Shown piece by piece: positions 45,282 to 57,100 of a stretch of DNA of 64,000 bases. The DNA lies in contig JBAJFG010000002.1 of assembly GCA_037903475.1 (NCBI GenBank), forward strand, positions 3,596,001 through 3,660,000. The letters run 5' to 3'. The notes beneath the pieces are model-generated. The model did no database searches. It saw only the letters and a list, made by a program, of their open reading frames with translations, and was not told where the DNA came from. The position numbers and the translations under genes were made by a program. The stretch comes from Ancylostoma caninum (lineage: Eukaryota; Nematoda; Chromadorea; Rhabditida; Ancylostomatidae). The first letter of the stretch is position 1. Each line of letters opens with the position of its first letter.

Positions 45282-45535
45282 TCAAGAGTATAAAGACAAG
45301 AAACTGGCTGACAATCCCATGAGTCCTTTGTAAAAATCGCCGATTACTGCACTAGATCCTGTGGGGGACACTTCTAAAAAGCAATCTTCCACGGGTCTTG
45401 TTTTGGATGGAAACAAAGGGTTGCGAGGAGGGCAGCGGGCAGCGTCTCCGCCATTTACGGAGAGCTTGGCCGGATCGATAAGCGCTTCGACCACAGGCTT
45501 CGTGCGGCTGTCCCGAGCGACTTCCACGACGGATT
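45282..45535 (-). CDS. Orphan terminal exon, unrecognised
   Basis: A minus-strand exon with acceptor ATGTCCAG before 45535 and an open frame to TGA at 45282. It contains VVEVARDSRTKPVVEALIDP and ends GLSASFLSLYS. No family was recognised. Upstream exons should lie above 45540 but were not found. Confidence 0.45.
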
Positions 45536-45993
45536 CTGGACATTTGGGCTATGTGTGTATCACTCTAGGTACTAGTCTCATCCACATCTGTTCCTCTCCC
45601 AGTATTCTTCAAGTCCTACGACAAGCACGCTCAGGGCATCTGCACTTCCGCACAAATCAGCTGATCGCATCACGTCAATGCATCAGATTCTCATTTTCTC
45701 GTTTACCTTGCACAACTCCTGAGAACTGTTAGGTTGTTGCAAAGCTAAAGTTGAATTTCGACGGCTGAATATGAATTGTCATGATTTGACTAGCGCTCAA
45801 CTTCTTCAGTTGGTTCAGTGATCGTTCGCATCAGCACGTCTCCATTTCCCGGCTTATCTATATATGTAGTTCCATTAGATCAGGAGACTGTTTGGAGCTT
45901 ATGAAATCGCAAAGCGTTTTGGGCTAAATTACTCTCATCTATTCCGCTTATTGGTTCTCTTAGAGAAGGATTCAACTGCTTGAATTCGTCGTT

Positions 45994-46248
45994 CAGTGGC
46001 GGACGCAGAAAAAGTTGGGTCTCCGCAGTTTTGGGAGAAAAAAAAAGATAAAAAAAAATATTAATTTAGATACTGAATACATAATAATAATTATTCAAAA
46101 AATTAGGGAAAATATTAATAATTAATGAAAATAATCAACTAAAAATGGTCTAATACTAGATTTTTATTTCTTTTATATACAAAGTTTCGAAAATTCGGCG
46201 ACACATTCTCTGAGCGGGAGTTCGCCCCCTCCTCTGCGTCCGTCACTG
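45994..46248 (+). mobile_element. CAGTGG-family MITE, full-length copy
   Basis: It starts CAGTGGCGGACGCAGAAAAAG and ends CTGCGTCCGTCACTG. The middle is AT-rich, and GGCGACACATTCTC lies near the right end. Confidence 0.8.
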
Positions 46249-46249
46249 G

Positions 46250-47108
46250 CAAAATCCTTGACCAAATCTAAGTCGTTTACGGACATCTAATACCCAACCT
46301 CATTCCTGGCCAATCGCAGCGGGCGCGCAGAGTGGTCCTTCATAGCATTCTCTGAATGAAATAACGTTGAAAGACAATCTGTTTGCTCAAATGAACGGTT
46401 TCTTGCCTTGAAAGAGTCTCAAAAGAGTTCTATGGATATCTTGAAAGTGTACAGAACTTCTGATCCTATGCAGACCAACTTGCTGAACGACCGCTAGGCC
46501 CAAGTGTTGCAGAAGCTCAGCAGCAAAGAGTCCACAGAAAATCTCAACAAGAACTCTTTCTGCTGTAGGTTTTTGGTTTGATCAACCTTCATGGTCCTTC
46601 TGGAAATTTCACGCTTGTCTGAATGAAATTCAGTGATGAAATATTTTGTAATCGTCACTTATTAGGAGTGGATGCTGCTCGTATGAGGCCAGCCCCGCCC
46701 CGCAGCAAGTTGGGTATTAGATGTCCCGCAACCAATCTAAGTTGCTATTATTTCTGCTCTTCTGCGAAATTCGGAGACTTTCTCTTTGTAGGATGTATGT
46801 GTGCTCCCGTTTCCTCGACATCTGTACATTTATAAATTCACTAGGAAAACGAATGTAACACACGCGGCTTTAACGAGTGAGGCTGCATCTGAGAAGTTTT
46901 CTGAATGTACCATTACCGAATAGGCCTAAAATTTATCTTTTTGATGCTTCGTAGACATTATGGCTGTCAAAAATTTAAGGAAACTGTGGGAAAAAATCCG
47001 CAGCGATACTCATGTGCTTACGGCCTTATCCTACGAACTAGGATACATTACTCTCATCTTGGCCACTTGTATTATAAATCATCCCGAAATGAAACATCAT
47101 GGCCCGTA
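46250..47108. other. Intergenic stretch, nothing recognised
   Basis: No exon, known repeat family or strong inverted repeat was recognised. Confidence 0.4.
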
Positions 47109-47485
47109 GTAAAGTGTCATGGCGGTGAGATGAACTCGAAAACTCATCACTACGCTTTAGGCGATGATTGCATGCCAGCTCACATCCGTGGGGTATAGGA
47201 AGCAGATCATTGCCACCGATCATCGTCCTGTTAGGAGCTGATCGCCCTCTCATGCTGTGAACTCACTCTGCGTCTGCTCACCTCTCCCACTATTTCCACA
47301 GCATGAGAAGGCGACCAGCTCCCAGATCGGCGATGATCTCCTCTGTTCGCGAATGCGTGCTCTAGCAGTGACGTGGATGGCAATGATCTGCTATCCTATA
47401 CCCCATGGATGTGAGCTGGCATGCAGTCATCACCTAAAGAGTGGTGATGAGTTTTCGAGTCCATCTCGCCGTCATGACACTTTAC
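47109..47485. mobile_element. Palindromic MITE with GTAAAGTGTCATG ends
   Basis: Arms of about 110 bp are inverted copies (GTAAAGTGTCATGGCGGTGA; CATGCCAGCTCACATCC(G/A)TG; GCAGATCATTGCCA). It lies just upstream of pick-1. Confidence 0.75.
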
Positions 47486-47683
47486 CCATCTTTGATTTCT
47501 CTTTGAAGTCCACCGACAATCTCATTCATACAGTCCCAAAAGCGGGACTACAAGATTTGAGCGGTTGTCGTCGCACCGTTTCCCTTCTGTTGAGCCCTCA
47601 ATGTGTGTTTTAAAGATATTCAAGGTGCCTACGGTAAGCCTATAACTAGGCAGCCAACTGGCGTGGTAACGCTGAAGGCAATC

Positions 47684-50600
47684 ATGGAGGAAGATCGCAT
47701 GGGAATGCGGATCCAATCCGAGACTATCGAGATAATGAAGGACGAGAAGGGTCTAGTTGGTATATCCATAGGTGAGTTGGATCGGCATCGATTATTAGAT
47801 GTTCATAGCTTCTTTGAATCCTGATTTCCAGCTATTCCTAGCTAGCTCGACCACATTTTCATGGTCACGATCTGTTTTCAGAGTAATTCTTCGATTTCAG
47901 GAGGAGGCCATCCGTTTTGTCCGTGTGTCTACGTAGTACAAATATTCGACAAGTCCCCAGCGGAAGCAGATGGGAGGTAAGCGTACATTTAATTATACGA
48001 TAAGTCATAGCGCTCCCAAATTTCGCCACGAGCGGCAGGTAAATATAAAACCTACCAGAGCCACGTGCACGACAAGCCGACATGCTGCATTTGAGCGAAG
48101 CATTGGAGTGACAAGGGAGACCTCTCCTCAGTGTCTTGTCAATAGAAAACCTTGGATGAGAAATCTAGGAATGAAAATAATCTACTCTAGCCAACTCATC
48201 GAGTATACCCAGTTAAGTTTTTGTTTAGATTAGGCGAGGTAACTCCATGAAAGAGATCTTGAGAAATGCGCGACCATAATGAAAGAGACAGGAAGCATAG
48301 TGTCTTCATCACAATGAAACTTCTATTCCAATTCGTCGACAATTTTCATTGCTTCACCGTCACTTTCTCATCCCCTATTTGTCTATTTACTTTATTGATT
48401 TGTTATTATTTGTTATTATTTTTTATTTGTTTGTTTATTTATTTACATTCGAAAGTGCACTTAACATTAGAAACAAACTAATCACGAGTAATGGATGTTC
48501 GACAATGTGATAACTATGTGTGATGGACGTGATCTCAATCCATTAATCAGGTCGTTCTCCCATTGAGAAGTACGAGGAAAGTCCCCTACTTGTCTCAAAA
48601 CTAGAAGGTAGAGCTTTCAAGGCCTGCACGACTAACTTGATCCGAACTAGACGAATTCGTCGAGAACCCTTTGTAGGTCTTATTTTCGACATTGCCCAAT
48701 AGAGTCATTATATTGATGAGGACTTTCCATGTCGAATGAGATTTGATGCAGGGGTGAATGGTTCCGAGGCACAGACATTCTATGTACACTGCCATCTAGT
48801 CGTCTCATCACGATGACATTATCTTGCCGTTGTCCTTCAATTCCATAGTGCAAAGCTCATCCATTTTCTGCCATCTGGAAACTTCGCCTATGCTGTCGCG
48901 TTGTTCTACCAAAAGAAATATTCGCAGACCAAAGCACTGGTGTGAAATCATATATTTGCAAAGGGGAACCTTATCGCATCTCAGATGGGTATATCTGTCG
49001 ACTACCTTTATTTACAGCATACTTTCTTAGCAACTATCCTATAATTAAAGACAACATCGTCAAGTTAAACCAGTAGCGTTTTCGCAAATTTGTTTATTTC
49101 TTCATTCATTCGATACACTAGTTAAAAGAACAGTGCGCCAAGGAAATAACGTCATGTCTGTGGTAAATTACAAGAAAATGTAATATGATAAATGTGAGGG
49201 TACCTCCACTGATAGAAAGAGCTGGAAATTGTATCTGAAGCCCATGTAGTAACAAGCTGACAAGCATGACCAACAAAATTATTTTTAGATACGTCTTAGC
49301 ACGCGTTTCCAGGGCTACGATAATTTAAAAGGTAGTGTTAAGTTATGAACTAAGCGCTGCTAAAGCAGCAAGCTCAGACATGGATATTCAGCTGATTTGG
49401 TACGAAATGCATTGAGTCAGCGGCCAATTAATATAATAGAATCTGGTCCCGCGTTAAACTGGTCAGCCCGGCCTCATCACTTCACTTCTGGGTCCTCCAT
49501 CGCTTTCGTTCCCTCTGAAGCATGATGGGAATCACAAATCCTTCCCAAAATTCTTTTTCTTTCTTCTCCTTTGTCTGCACTGCTCAATTTAAGGGAGATG
49601 TGGGAGGCTGAAAGCTAATTTAAAAGTACTGACGAATAAGCTCTTATTACCCGATGACTACTACAGCAGCTCTGCGAAAATAAATAGTTGACGTCATGTG
49701 GTTTTTTCCACGATTCTGAGGGCTTGGTAATGTTAGGAAGCCAATTTCTGGCGCTGATAACTGTCGTATGTACTTGTGAGAATCCTCTTTCTCGTTCAGG
49801 CTCATGCTCATGTCATTTTCACTAGTACCTGCGCAAAGCAAGAAGGAGGAAGGCCAATCTTGGTTTTTTTTCTAGGATAAGGGCAGGCGATGAAGTTGTG
49901 GCGGTGAACGGAATCTGCGTTAAGGGTGAGAGGAAATCAGCTGTAGCACAGCTGATTCAGTGCAGCACAAATCCTGTCAAGGTTTGATTATCTTAAATAT
50001 GTGGTTCACCTCCACCTCCACCGAGTTCCAGGCCACTTTCAGATCACAATAAACAAGTTGGAGACTGACTCATCAAAGGGCAAAACACTGGACATCATGA
50101 TGAAAAAAATCAAGCACAAGGTCCTTGCTGCTTTAAGTGTCGTCTCTTCCACCTGTGATCGTCATAGTGTTTCTAGATGGTGGAGTTCATGGATGCCGAT
50201 TCAGCAGATGCTCTGGGACTTTCAAGGGCCATCCTGTGCAATGACCCTTTGTTGAAGAAAATGAAGGTAAATTCGAGGCCGGCAGTCTTTTCAGAGACCT
50301 CCTTGAAATTACTCATTTCTTGTAGGTGCTAGAAGATAATACACTCCTATATCGAAATTTGATAGGATTCTTCAGTGATCTATTCTATTTTCAAGAGAAA
50401 ATCAGTCATTATCAGAAGGGTCAGTTTTATATCTGTCTCAATTCCTCACTATATCTATGTTATTCTTCCCGTATTTTCAGAATTTGGCGACGTATTCTGT
50501 GAACTCGCCGCTCATGAAGCACACGCGAATGCCAACGAGGCTTTCACGGTGTTTGGCGAAGCTCATCGACAGTTGAGCAAGAAACAAGTAAGGATAAAAG

Positions 50601-52147
50601 TAAATGCAGGGCTGCATTGTATTATAGATAGCGGCCATGTCACTAACGTCTACCGTTTGGTCGTTACCTTCCAACTCTTTCGCCTGCTATTTGAATACTA
50701 GCATCTCAGTGACAAGCTCACTGTCCCAGAAACTGCATGCCAAAAAATCACGCTGAATTGCAGAGTGACTCTTTGAAGAACCTACGACCACTCATCGCTG
50801 ATCTCGTAACTTATGTGGACAAAGTAATCCCGGATACACAACTGACACTGAAGAAGTACGGCTTTGCATTCTCCTTTGTTCTATTTACAGCTCACAGCTT
50901 CTGGGAAACCTTACATTCCTTACTATTCAGGTACCTGGATGTAAAATACGAATACTTATCATATTGCCTGAAGTTGAAAGAAATGGATGATGAAGAGATG
51001 GAGTACCATTCTCTAAATGAAGGCCTATATCGAGTAGAGACCGGAAACTACGAGTACAGGTGAGCCGAGGAGGAACCAGTCCTATGCTTAAAAGGTGTTC
51101 AGAGGTTTCACAGGGTATCTTCAATGTTACCCTCGAAAAGTGGAGGCGGGGTTCAAAACTGCACGAGTAGCATAAAAAGAGGTGGAGTCGGCTAAATATC
51201 TGTGGATGAACTGAATTGTGAAGTTAATCGATCAAGCAAAACACCCGCAATCTCCAAATTTAGAGTGAAACAGTGCTTCTTTAACCCATTGAAGACCGCG
51301 CGGCTGGCACTTTTTTCCGCATGGTTTATTTCAGGAAGTCAATGATGCCTCAGTGGTCTCCAACTGTTTTCTTAGACGGTAATCTATGAATGCTCAAAAA
51401 TCAAGATGATCATGAAAACCTACATTGGAAATTTCATAAAAATTTGATAGCCCAGGAAGAAGCTGAAATTTGAGAAAATATGGAAACCCGCGAAAAAAGG
51501 CACGGACATTGGCGGGTTAGGAGCAGTTTTTTAGTGTCGTATTACCATAATTCTTCCAAGGGGATTATTTTTAATCACAGCAACTATCTCTTCAACCTCT
51601 CTTCCAACGCTTGATTTAGCCTTCCCTTGTGTTCACAACTCTGCTGAGACTTTTCCAGACTGATGCTGCGCTGTCGCCAGGAAACAAGACAGAAATTCGT
51701 TCAAATGCGGAATGACGTGATGATAAAGATAGAACTGCTCGACCAGAAGCATGGTTAGCAGCACCGTCACCTATTGAATCACAAGATTGTCCGATCGCTT
51801 CTGTTGCAGTGAGAGACATCGCACTTCACCTGACGCACTTTGCTTCGATTATGAAGGATTGCCTGTCCGAGTGTTCGTCCGTTCTTCAGAATACTCAGAA
51901 TTCGCCCATTGAAATTGACATCACTCAGGTATACTGCATAGCAAATTTTCGAGTCCCGTAATATCAGTTTTCTAGAAATAACTGATTTTTCTAGGGCGGA
52001 AAAGAGTCGTCTCTGTATAATAGCACAACGGCCGATGATTCCACTGCGGATAACGGCAATGTTGAACACGTTGCTGAAGAACAGCTCATAAACACGTCTT
52101 TGCCAGATGATCTAGTGAACGATATCAATTTGATCGATATAAATTAG
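47684..52147 (+). CDS. pick-1: PICK1 homologue (PDZ-BAR protein), complete
   Basis: Twelve exons: 47684-47771, 47901-47976, 49876-49981, 50043-50120, 50177-50266, 50326-50419, 50481-50587, 50764-50855, 50931-51059, 51659-51753, 51810-51928 and 51995-52147. They total 1227 nt, giving 408 aa against 415 in the human protein. The PDZ domain (about residues 18-100) has the ligand loop GLVGISIGGG, then CPCVYVVQIFDKSPAE and AGDEVVAVNG. The BAR domain (about 140-350) includes DALGLSRAILCNDPL, YLDVKYEYLSYCLKLKEMDD and YRVETGNYEYR. The C-terminal tail is acidic. PICK1 binds membrane-protein C-termini by PDZ and curved vesicle membranes by BAR. The chosen ATG aligns with the family start; an in-frame ATG at 47603 would add 27 residues. 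Intron 2 is 1.9 kb and holds no recognised element. Confidence 0.94.
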
Positions 52148-52149
52148 TT

Positions 52150-52531
52150 TATTAAAATGCCTCATTGTAAGCACCAGTGCTTTGAAATGCTCCATTCATA
52201 TACGGAACTGTAGATAGCTTTTGACAGTGTCGATTTGGCCGACTGTTAAAGCTGATGGCGAGCTATCCTCGTTGTGATGTTCTCAACGCTATCAATTATC
52301 CCGATGATTAGAGGGCGCAGCCTGAAGAACAATAATGTAATTTTCCAGGACTATTTCGGAAAAAATGCCGCTTATTAGTGATGAACGGGACTCTATGACA
52401 ACTGCACAGAACAGCAGTGCTTCTCTCGGACTTGAAGACACTGTTCCACCTTAAAATCGATTTTGAGATTTTTTATCCGAATGATTTCCTACAAATGTGC
52501 CGAAAGTATGTTCTTCAGTCTATATTACTGT
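52150..52531. other. pick-1 3' flank
   Basis: No gene was recognised. It probably contains the pick-1 3' UTR (TATTAAAAT just after the stop). Confidence 0.4.
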
Positions 52532-52685
52532 AGAGGAATCGAGGGATCCATTCAGACATCTGCTACAAGGCCGTGAGCTGGTAATAGCAAGCGCTGGGTA
52601 GTAAGCGCCGCTTGGTGCCAATGCCTGATATCACGAGTTCGCAGCCTTGTAGCAGATTTTCCAACGGGCACCTCGAATCCTCCAC
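52532..52685. repeat. Small inverted repeat with GAGGAATCGAGG ends
   Basis: The arms share GAGGA(T)TCGAGG and ATCTGCTACAAGGC in inverted order. The word GCCTTGTAGCA also occurs at about 2116-2146, inside the element at 275-2236. Confidence 0.5.
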
Positions 52686-53075
52686 GCAGTAGAGAGATCG
52701 AAAACGGATTTGTCGTCATTTTTGTAACCAATCACGTACACCATTGTGACCAGCCTGTCCTGGCAATTCTATAGGTGTGAAATTGTGGAAGTCGATTCTG
52801 TGGTGAAGCACTGCCTTTATTCTGCTTTTATCGTAGCCCAAAGGCCAGTTCCCAGTTTGTTGAACTAGGGAAAGTTCAGCTGTCGACAATTATTTGACCA
52901 CAGGAAACCAAGCTAGTTTCTAAGAACTTATAATAAATGATCGTCGAACATTGAAAACGGAGATGCCGAGCTGGTCTTGAAAGGAAGATTGTGGATCGAA
53001 AACAAAAGAGAATTTTTTTTTATGTTTCGGGTTCCTTCTTTGGTAACTGTGCAGCACGAACGCAGCCCGAACAGC

Positions 53076-53501
53076 TTAGAGGCGGCACTCACGGAAATTT
53101 TCACTTCTGATATGACTCGCTTACTAGGTAGCCGGCCTCTGGAAAATCGCAACAGTAAGCTGAACACCTTGAATGGTCGCCTACCCGCGAAGGTAGTGCC
53201 GTGGACACATCTGCCGATCTGGACATTACGGTTCCGTCGCGCCAACTAACGCCGTTGACAGGGTGTGCGCATGTGGTTCAGCAAGGGTTTTTTTTAATGA
53301 AATTCGCACCATTTGCAGGGTTCCGTGGCGAGACCGGAACACTCGTCCGCGCTGTGGACGCACATGAAATGCCGTTATCATTCTAAGTGTTTTCCACGTG
53401 TTTCACGCTACTTCATCGTTGTCAATGAGCTCATCGTCCCTAAAAACCCCGATATACCACGCAATCTCCAACGCGAAAATTTCCATGAGTGGTGCCTTTA
53501 A
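53076..53501. mobile_element. TTAA-type MITE, family 1, copy 2
   Basis: An inverted relative of 12362-12791. The left end is degenerate (TTAGAGGCGGCACTCACGGA) and the right end reads GAGTGGTGCCTTTAA. The interior is shared (CTAACGCCGTTGACAGGGTG; CTCGTCCGCGCTGTGGACGC). Confidence 0.75.
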
Positions 53502-53504
53502 TGT

Positions 53505-53669
53505 TTCGCGTAAAAACCCTAGCAGCAACGGTTCTCAGTTGCTGCCATCCTCTCCTTGGTTGCTGCTGAAGCTTTCATCCCTTCAGGAGCAATTGCTAGG
53601 GAATGACAGCAATCGAGGGGAGAGCGGCAGCAACTGGGAACCGTTGCTGCCAGGGTTTCTACTCGAACC
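53505..53669. repeat. 165-bp hairpin MITE
   Basis: The arms carry AAACCCT(A/G)GCAGCAACGG and TTC(T/C)CAGTTGCTGCC in inverted orientation around a centre near 53590. It directly abuts the preceding MITE. Confidence 0.65.
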
Positions 53670-54121
53670 ATTACGCCGTTCGTGCTGCAGAGTTATCAGA
53701 GTTTGTGCTCTTTACGGAAAGCAAAAAAAAATCAGAGTAAGTTGTGGCCAAGATTTTAATTTCCCAAAAGTATTAGTCTATGTATGTCCTCAATCACATA
53801 GACCTCGAATTCTTTCAATTTATATTTGATCGAAGATTTTTCATCATGTTATGAACATCGATTTTCATTACGGCCCCGTTTCGTTACAGACCCTGAGCCT
53901 GTTTTTTCGTCACGGGTTCCGTTATGCGTTCAGACGCCTAGTTAGTAAATCAGTAAATGATGTCTTTCAATTGACTCACGCATCGCCGTTATTCGACCTC
54001 CTCGCCACCTCCAAAGCCTCCATTGCCAACTGTTTCGTTATGTCGTTCATCTGACGAATGTACCTCATTGAAGCGACCATCTCTTTCTGTCCTCCGTCCT
54101 CAGCTGTCTGCACTGTCACAT

Positions 54122-57100
54122 TCAACATCTACATACATAAAAGGGCAACAAGTAGCGCCTTACAGCAAATGGCGGGGGCGGTGCCACGTCAACCTCAATC
54201 GGTTCGCTGGAAATCTGCCCGGTTTTCCGATATCTGTCGATAACCGTGAGCATTCTCTTTTTCGGACCGTATGCTATGCCCATCTCCTCGAAGTCCTGCA
54301 ATGATAAGCACGTTTTCAAGCAAAGGTTCTGAACCTCTGAAGGGTAGGTGCGAACCTTTTCAGTAAGATCGAAGAACAAGTTCAAATCGATGTTCTCAGC
54401 TTTGAATTTGTCAACGAGCCGAAGGAGATTCATTTCGCCCAGGAGCTCCTCCAGGGTTCGAGGTCGTCGCGAGGTCGCAGGAGGCTCTGTAATGAGACAC
54501 ATTTGTCGATTAAAAGATGCTGACCTACTTGAGAAAAAAAATACTCATCAGAGGATATACTATAGGAAATTTGATGTTTCAGCTAACCTAGTCTCGAAAA
54601 TTGCCTCAAAATTCTTTTTCACAAAATCGGAAAAAGTTTCTAAAAGTGTTTTTTTAACACGCTGACTGCAAGGGACTAAGAAATCAGCGGACCATTATGG
54701 AGCTTCTAAATTTAGAGCATCTCTATACTAGAGCTTTGACCGAATCGAATAAAATTCGAATTTTTGTTCGAATGTTCGAATACTCGAAAATACGTAGACT
54801 CCAAAGAATTCGAACATTCGATGGCCCGCACTATTCGAAAATTCAAATATTCGGAAATCCGAGGGCCCGGGGTTATGCGTGAATTAGAACAATCGAATAT
54901 TTTGGGTCAAAAATTCGAATATTCGGAATTGCCTTGCTTCGCAACGGTTATTTGAGTTCCACGTTCTCGCGGAAGAACCATTCTAATTGAAACCTCAGTC
55001 CAATTCCTTATTTCAATCTTAATTTTGCCAACAACCTGCGCATACGTATCTTTGTGCGTGTCTTCTATTTGAGAGTCGCCAACCGCATTTGAAACTGCAA
55101 TTCTGCGGATTATACGTCGTTGGCGACGATGATCTCTCCGGTAAAACCTACGTATATACTTTTCTAGACGCTTGAAAAACCAACAGTTTTAACTAAACTT
55201 CTGATTATTCAAGCCTTTCCTCCAGAACTATGTAAGTGAACTGCAAGCTATAACAATAACTTTTAGACAGCATTCTTCCCTATATTTAGCCGATTTACAA
55301 CCGCTGCTTTGTTGAAACTCTTTCTAGGTACATAACCATTAGTTATAGAGTCTAAAATTCCCACAAAATCTTGAGGTCCTCTAAATATCCTTTCTGACCA
55401 AGCATACTCCGACGTCTTATTTTAGAAGTTCTGTTGGTTTTGACATTCAACGTACAAGCATGCAGTTGGTCCGGATAAACAGAAGTAATAATGTGGAACG
55501 GGGTAACACGTAGTATCGCTGACACTTTCTTGTTGATAGCATTATTTCTACCACGTCAACACCTCTACATTCACTACCATGGCTCGTTTTATTGAACTAG
55601 AACAGAGAGACATCAGAGAGAAAGCCTTTTCATGGACGAAGAGTTTCATCGACTTTACGATCCTTTAATAATGGTTTCAGACCTCAGAAGAGATAGGCTC
55701 AGGAATTTCAACCAGCTGCAATTCTAAAAGCGATGAGGGATCAACTCCACAGCTGCACAAGCTTCCACTCGTGAGGAAGTTGTGAAAAATTCCAAAACGG
55801 CAAATGAAATTCACCCCCCGAAAAGTTTGATGCCCGTTGTGATTGGGAAACATATCGCATTGTTCGCCTACATGTATGGGTACAAAATGTTTTCACCAAA
55901 CGGAATGTTATTCGAATAAATATTCGGATATTCGAATATTCAAAAGTTCGAATATTCAAAAATTCAGTGGTTTGGAAAAACTCGAAAATTCGAACATTCA
56001 AAAGTTCGGGGATAACCAGAAATTCGAATATTCGTAAACTATTTTCGAATTTAAAACTCTACTCCATACGCATTTGCTAATCCACTTACAAATATCTAAA
56101 TCATATGCTCACCTGGTGTGAATCCTGGCTTCCCTCGACGTTGCATATGCTCGTTGATCAGCTGCTGGATCTTTGGTGCTTCTCCAGCCACAGCATGACA
56201 GTCCTCGCCCCGCGCATTTTTGATAAAAGGATCTCCACCCTAATACACCAGATCTTGGGTACATTCACAATGTTCAATAGAATTTCAAAAAAAAAATAGA
56301 TTCATTGCTAAAAATAAAGGTGTTTGTCTACGTCAAGTATGTGTGTGGGACCAAATTATCTAACTGGTTAGTTACGGTGAGCAGTTGTGATGAGGAGACA
56401 TAGGAGGTTGCTACCCCCATTTTCCAAAAATGTATTTCATGGCCGACTGCTTCAAAGCGAAGCCCTCTTCCGAATCCCTCTTCCATCACAAAAATACTTT
56501 GAACCTTTCTCCGGCCAACAGATGAGAGGTCACGAAGAAGCATTTCTGCTGTACAATGTTCGCCCAATCATTTTTCCACCAGAAGAGGATTCTGGTGAAG
56601 AAATGATTGGGCAAGCGTTGTACAATAGCTAAGCTTATCCCACCCGCTGTACACCGCCAGAATAGCTAGTTACGTGCAAAGAATTCATTTTTGCAAATTC
56701 ATTGTTGCAAAATTACTGGAGAGGATCAGAAGTACAAAGTCAGTGAAAGAGCTGTTTTTGGGAAACGTTGGCGAGATGTGTATAGAGTTGTTTTTACCAC
56801 TTCCTAGTAAGATACGTAGCCTTTAACGCCTTGAAAAACGAGAATAAGAACTCCAAAATCTTCGTTGGCGGTCCTATAAATTTTTCAAAAAACCAGAAAA
56901 TGATGAATTTTGCACAGATCAAGTACCCATAAATTTGTCATGAATTGGTCTTCAGTGAAGGACCACGGAGCCTGCCCGGTACATCAGTTTTGCTGTCGGC
57001 CTGACCGGTGAAAGTGCCTGAGAACTGGATCTTTTATATAAAAAGTGAGCTTGAGTAGAGTTGCTCATTTTCATATTCGTTTGAAGTTGAAGCACAAGCC

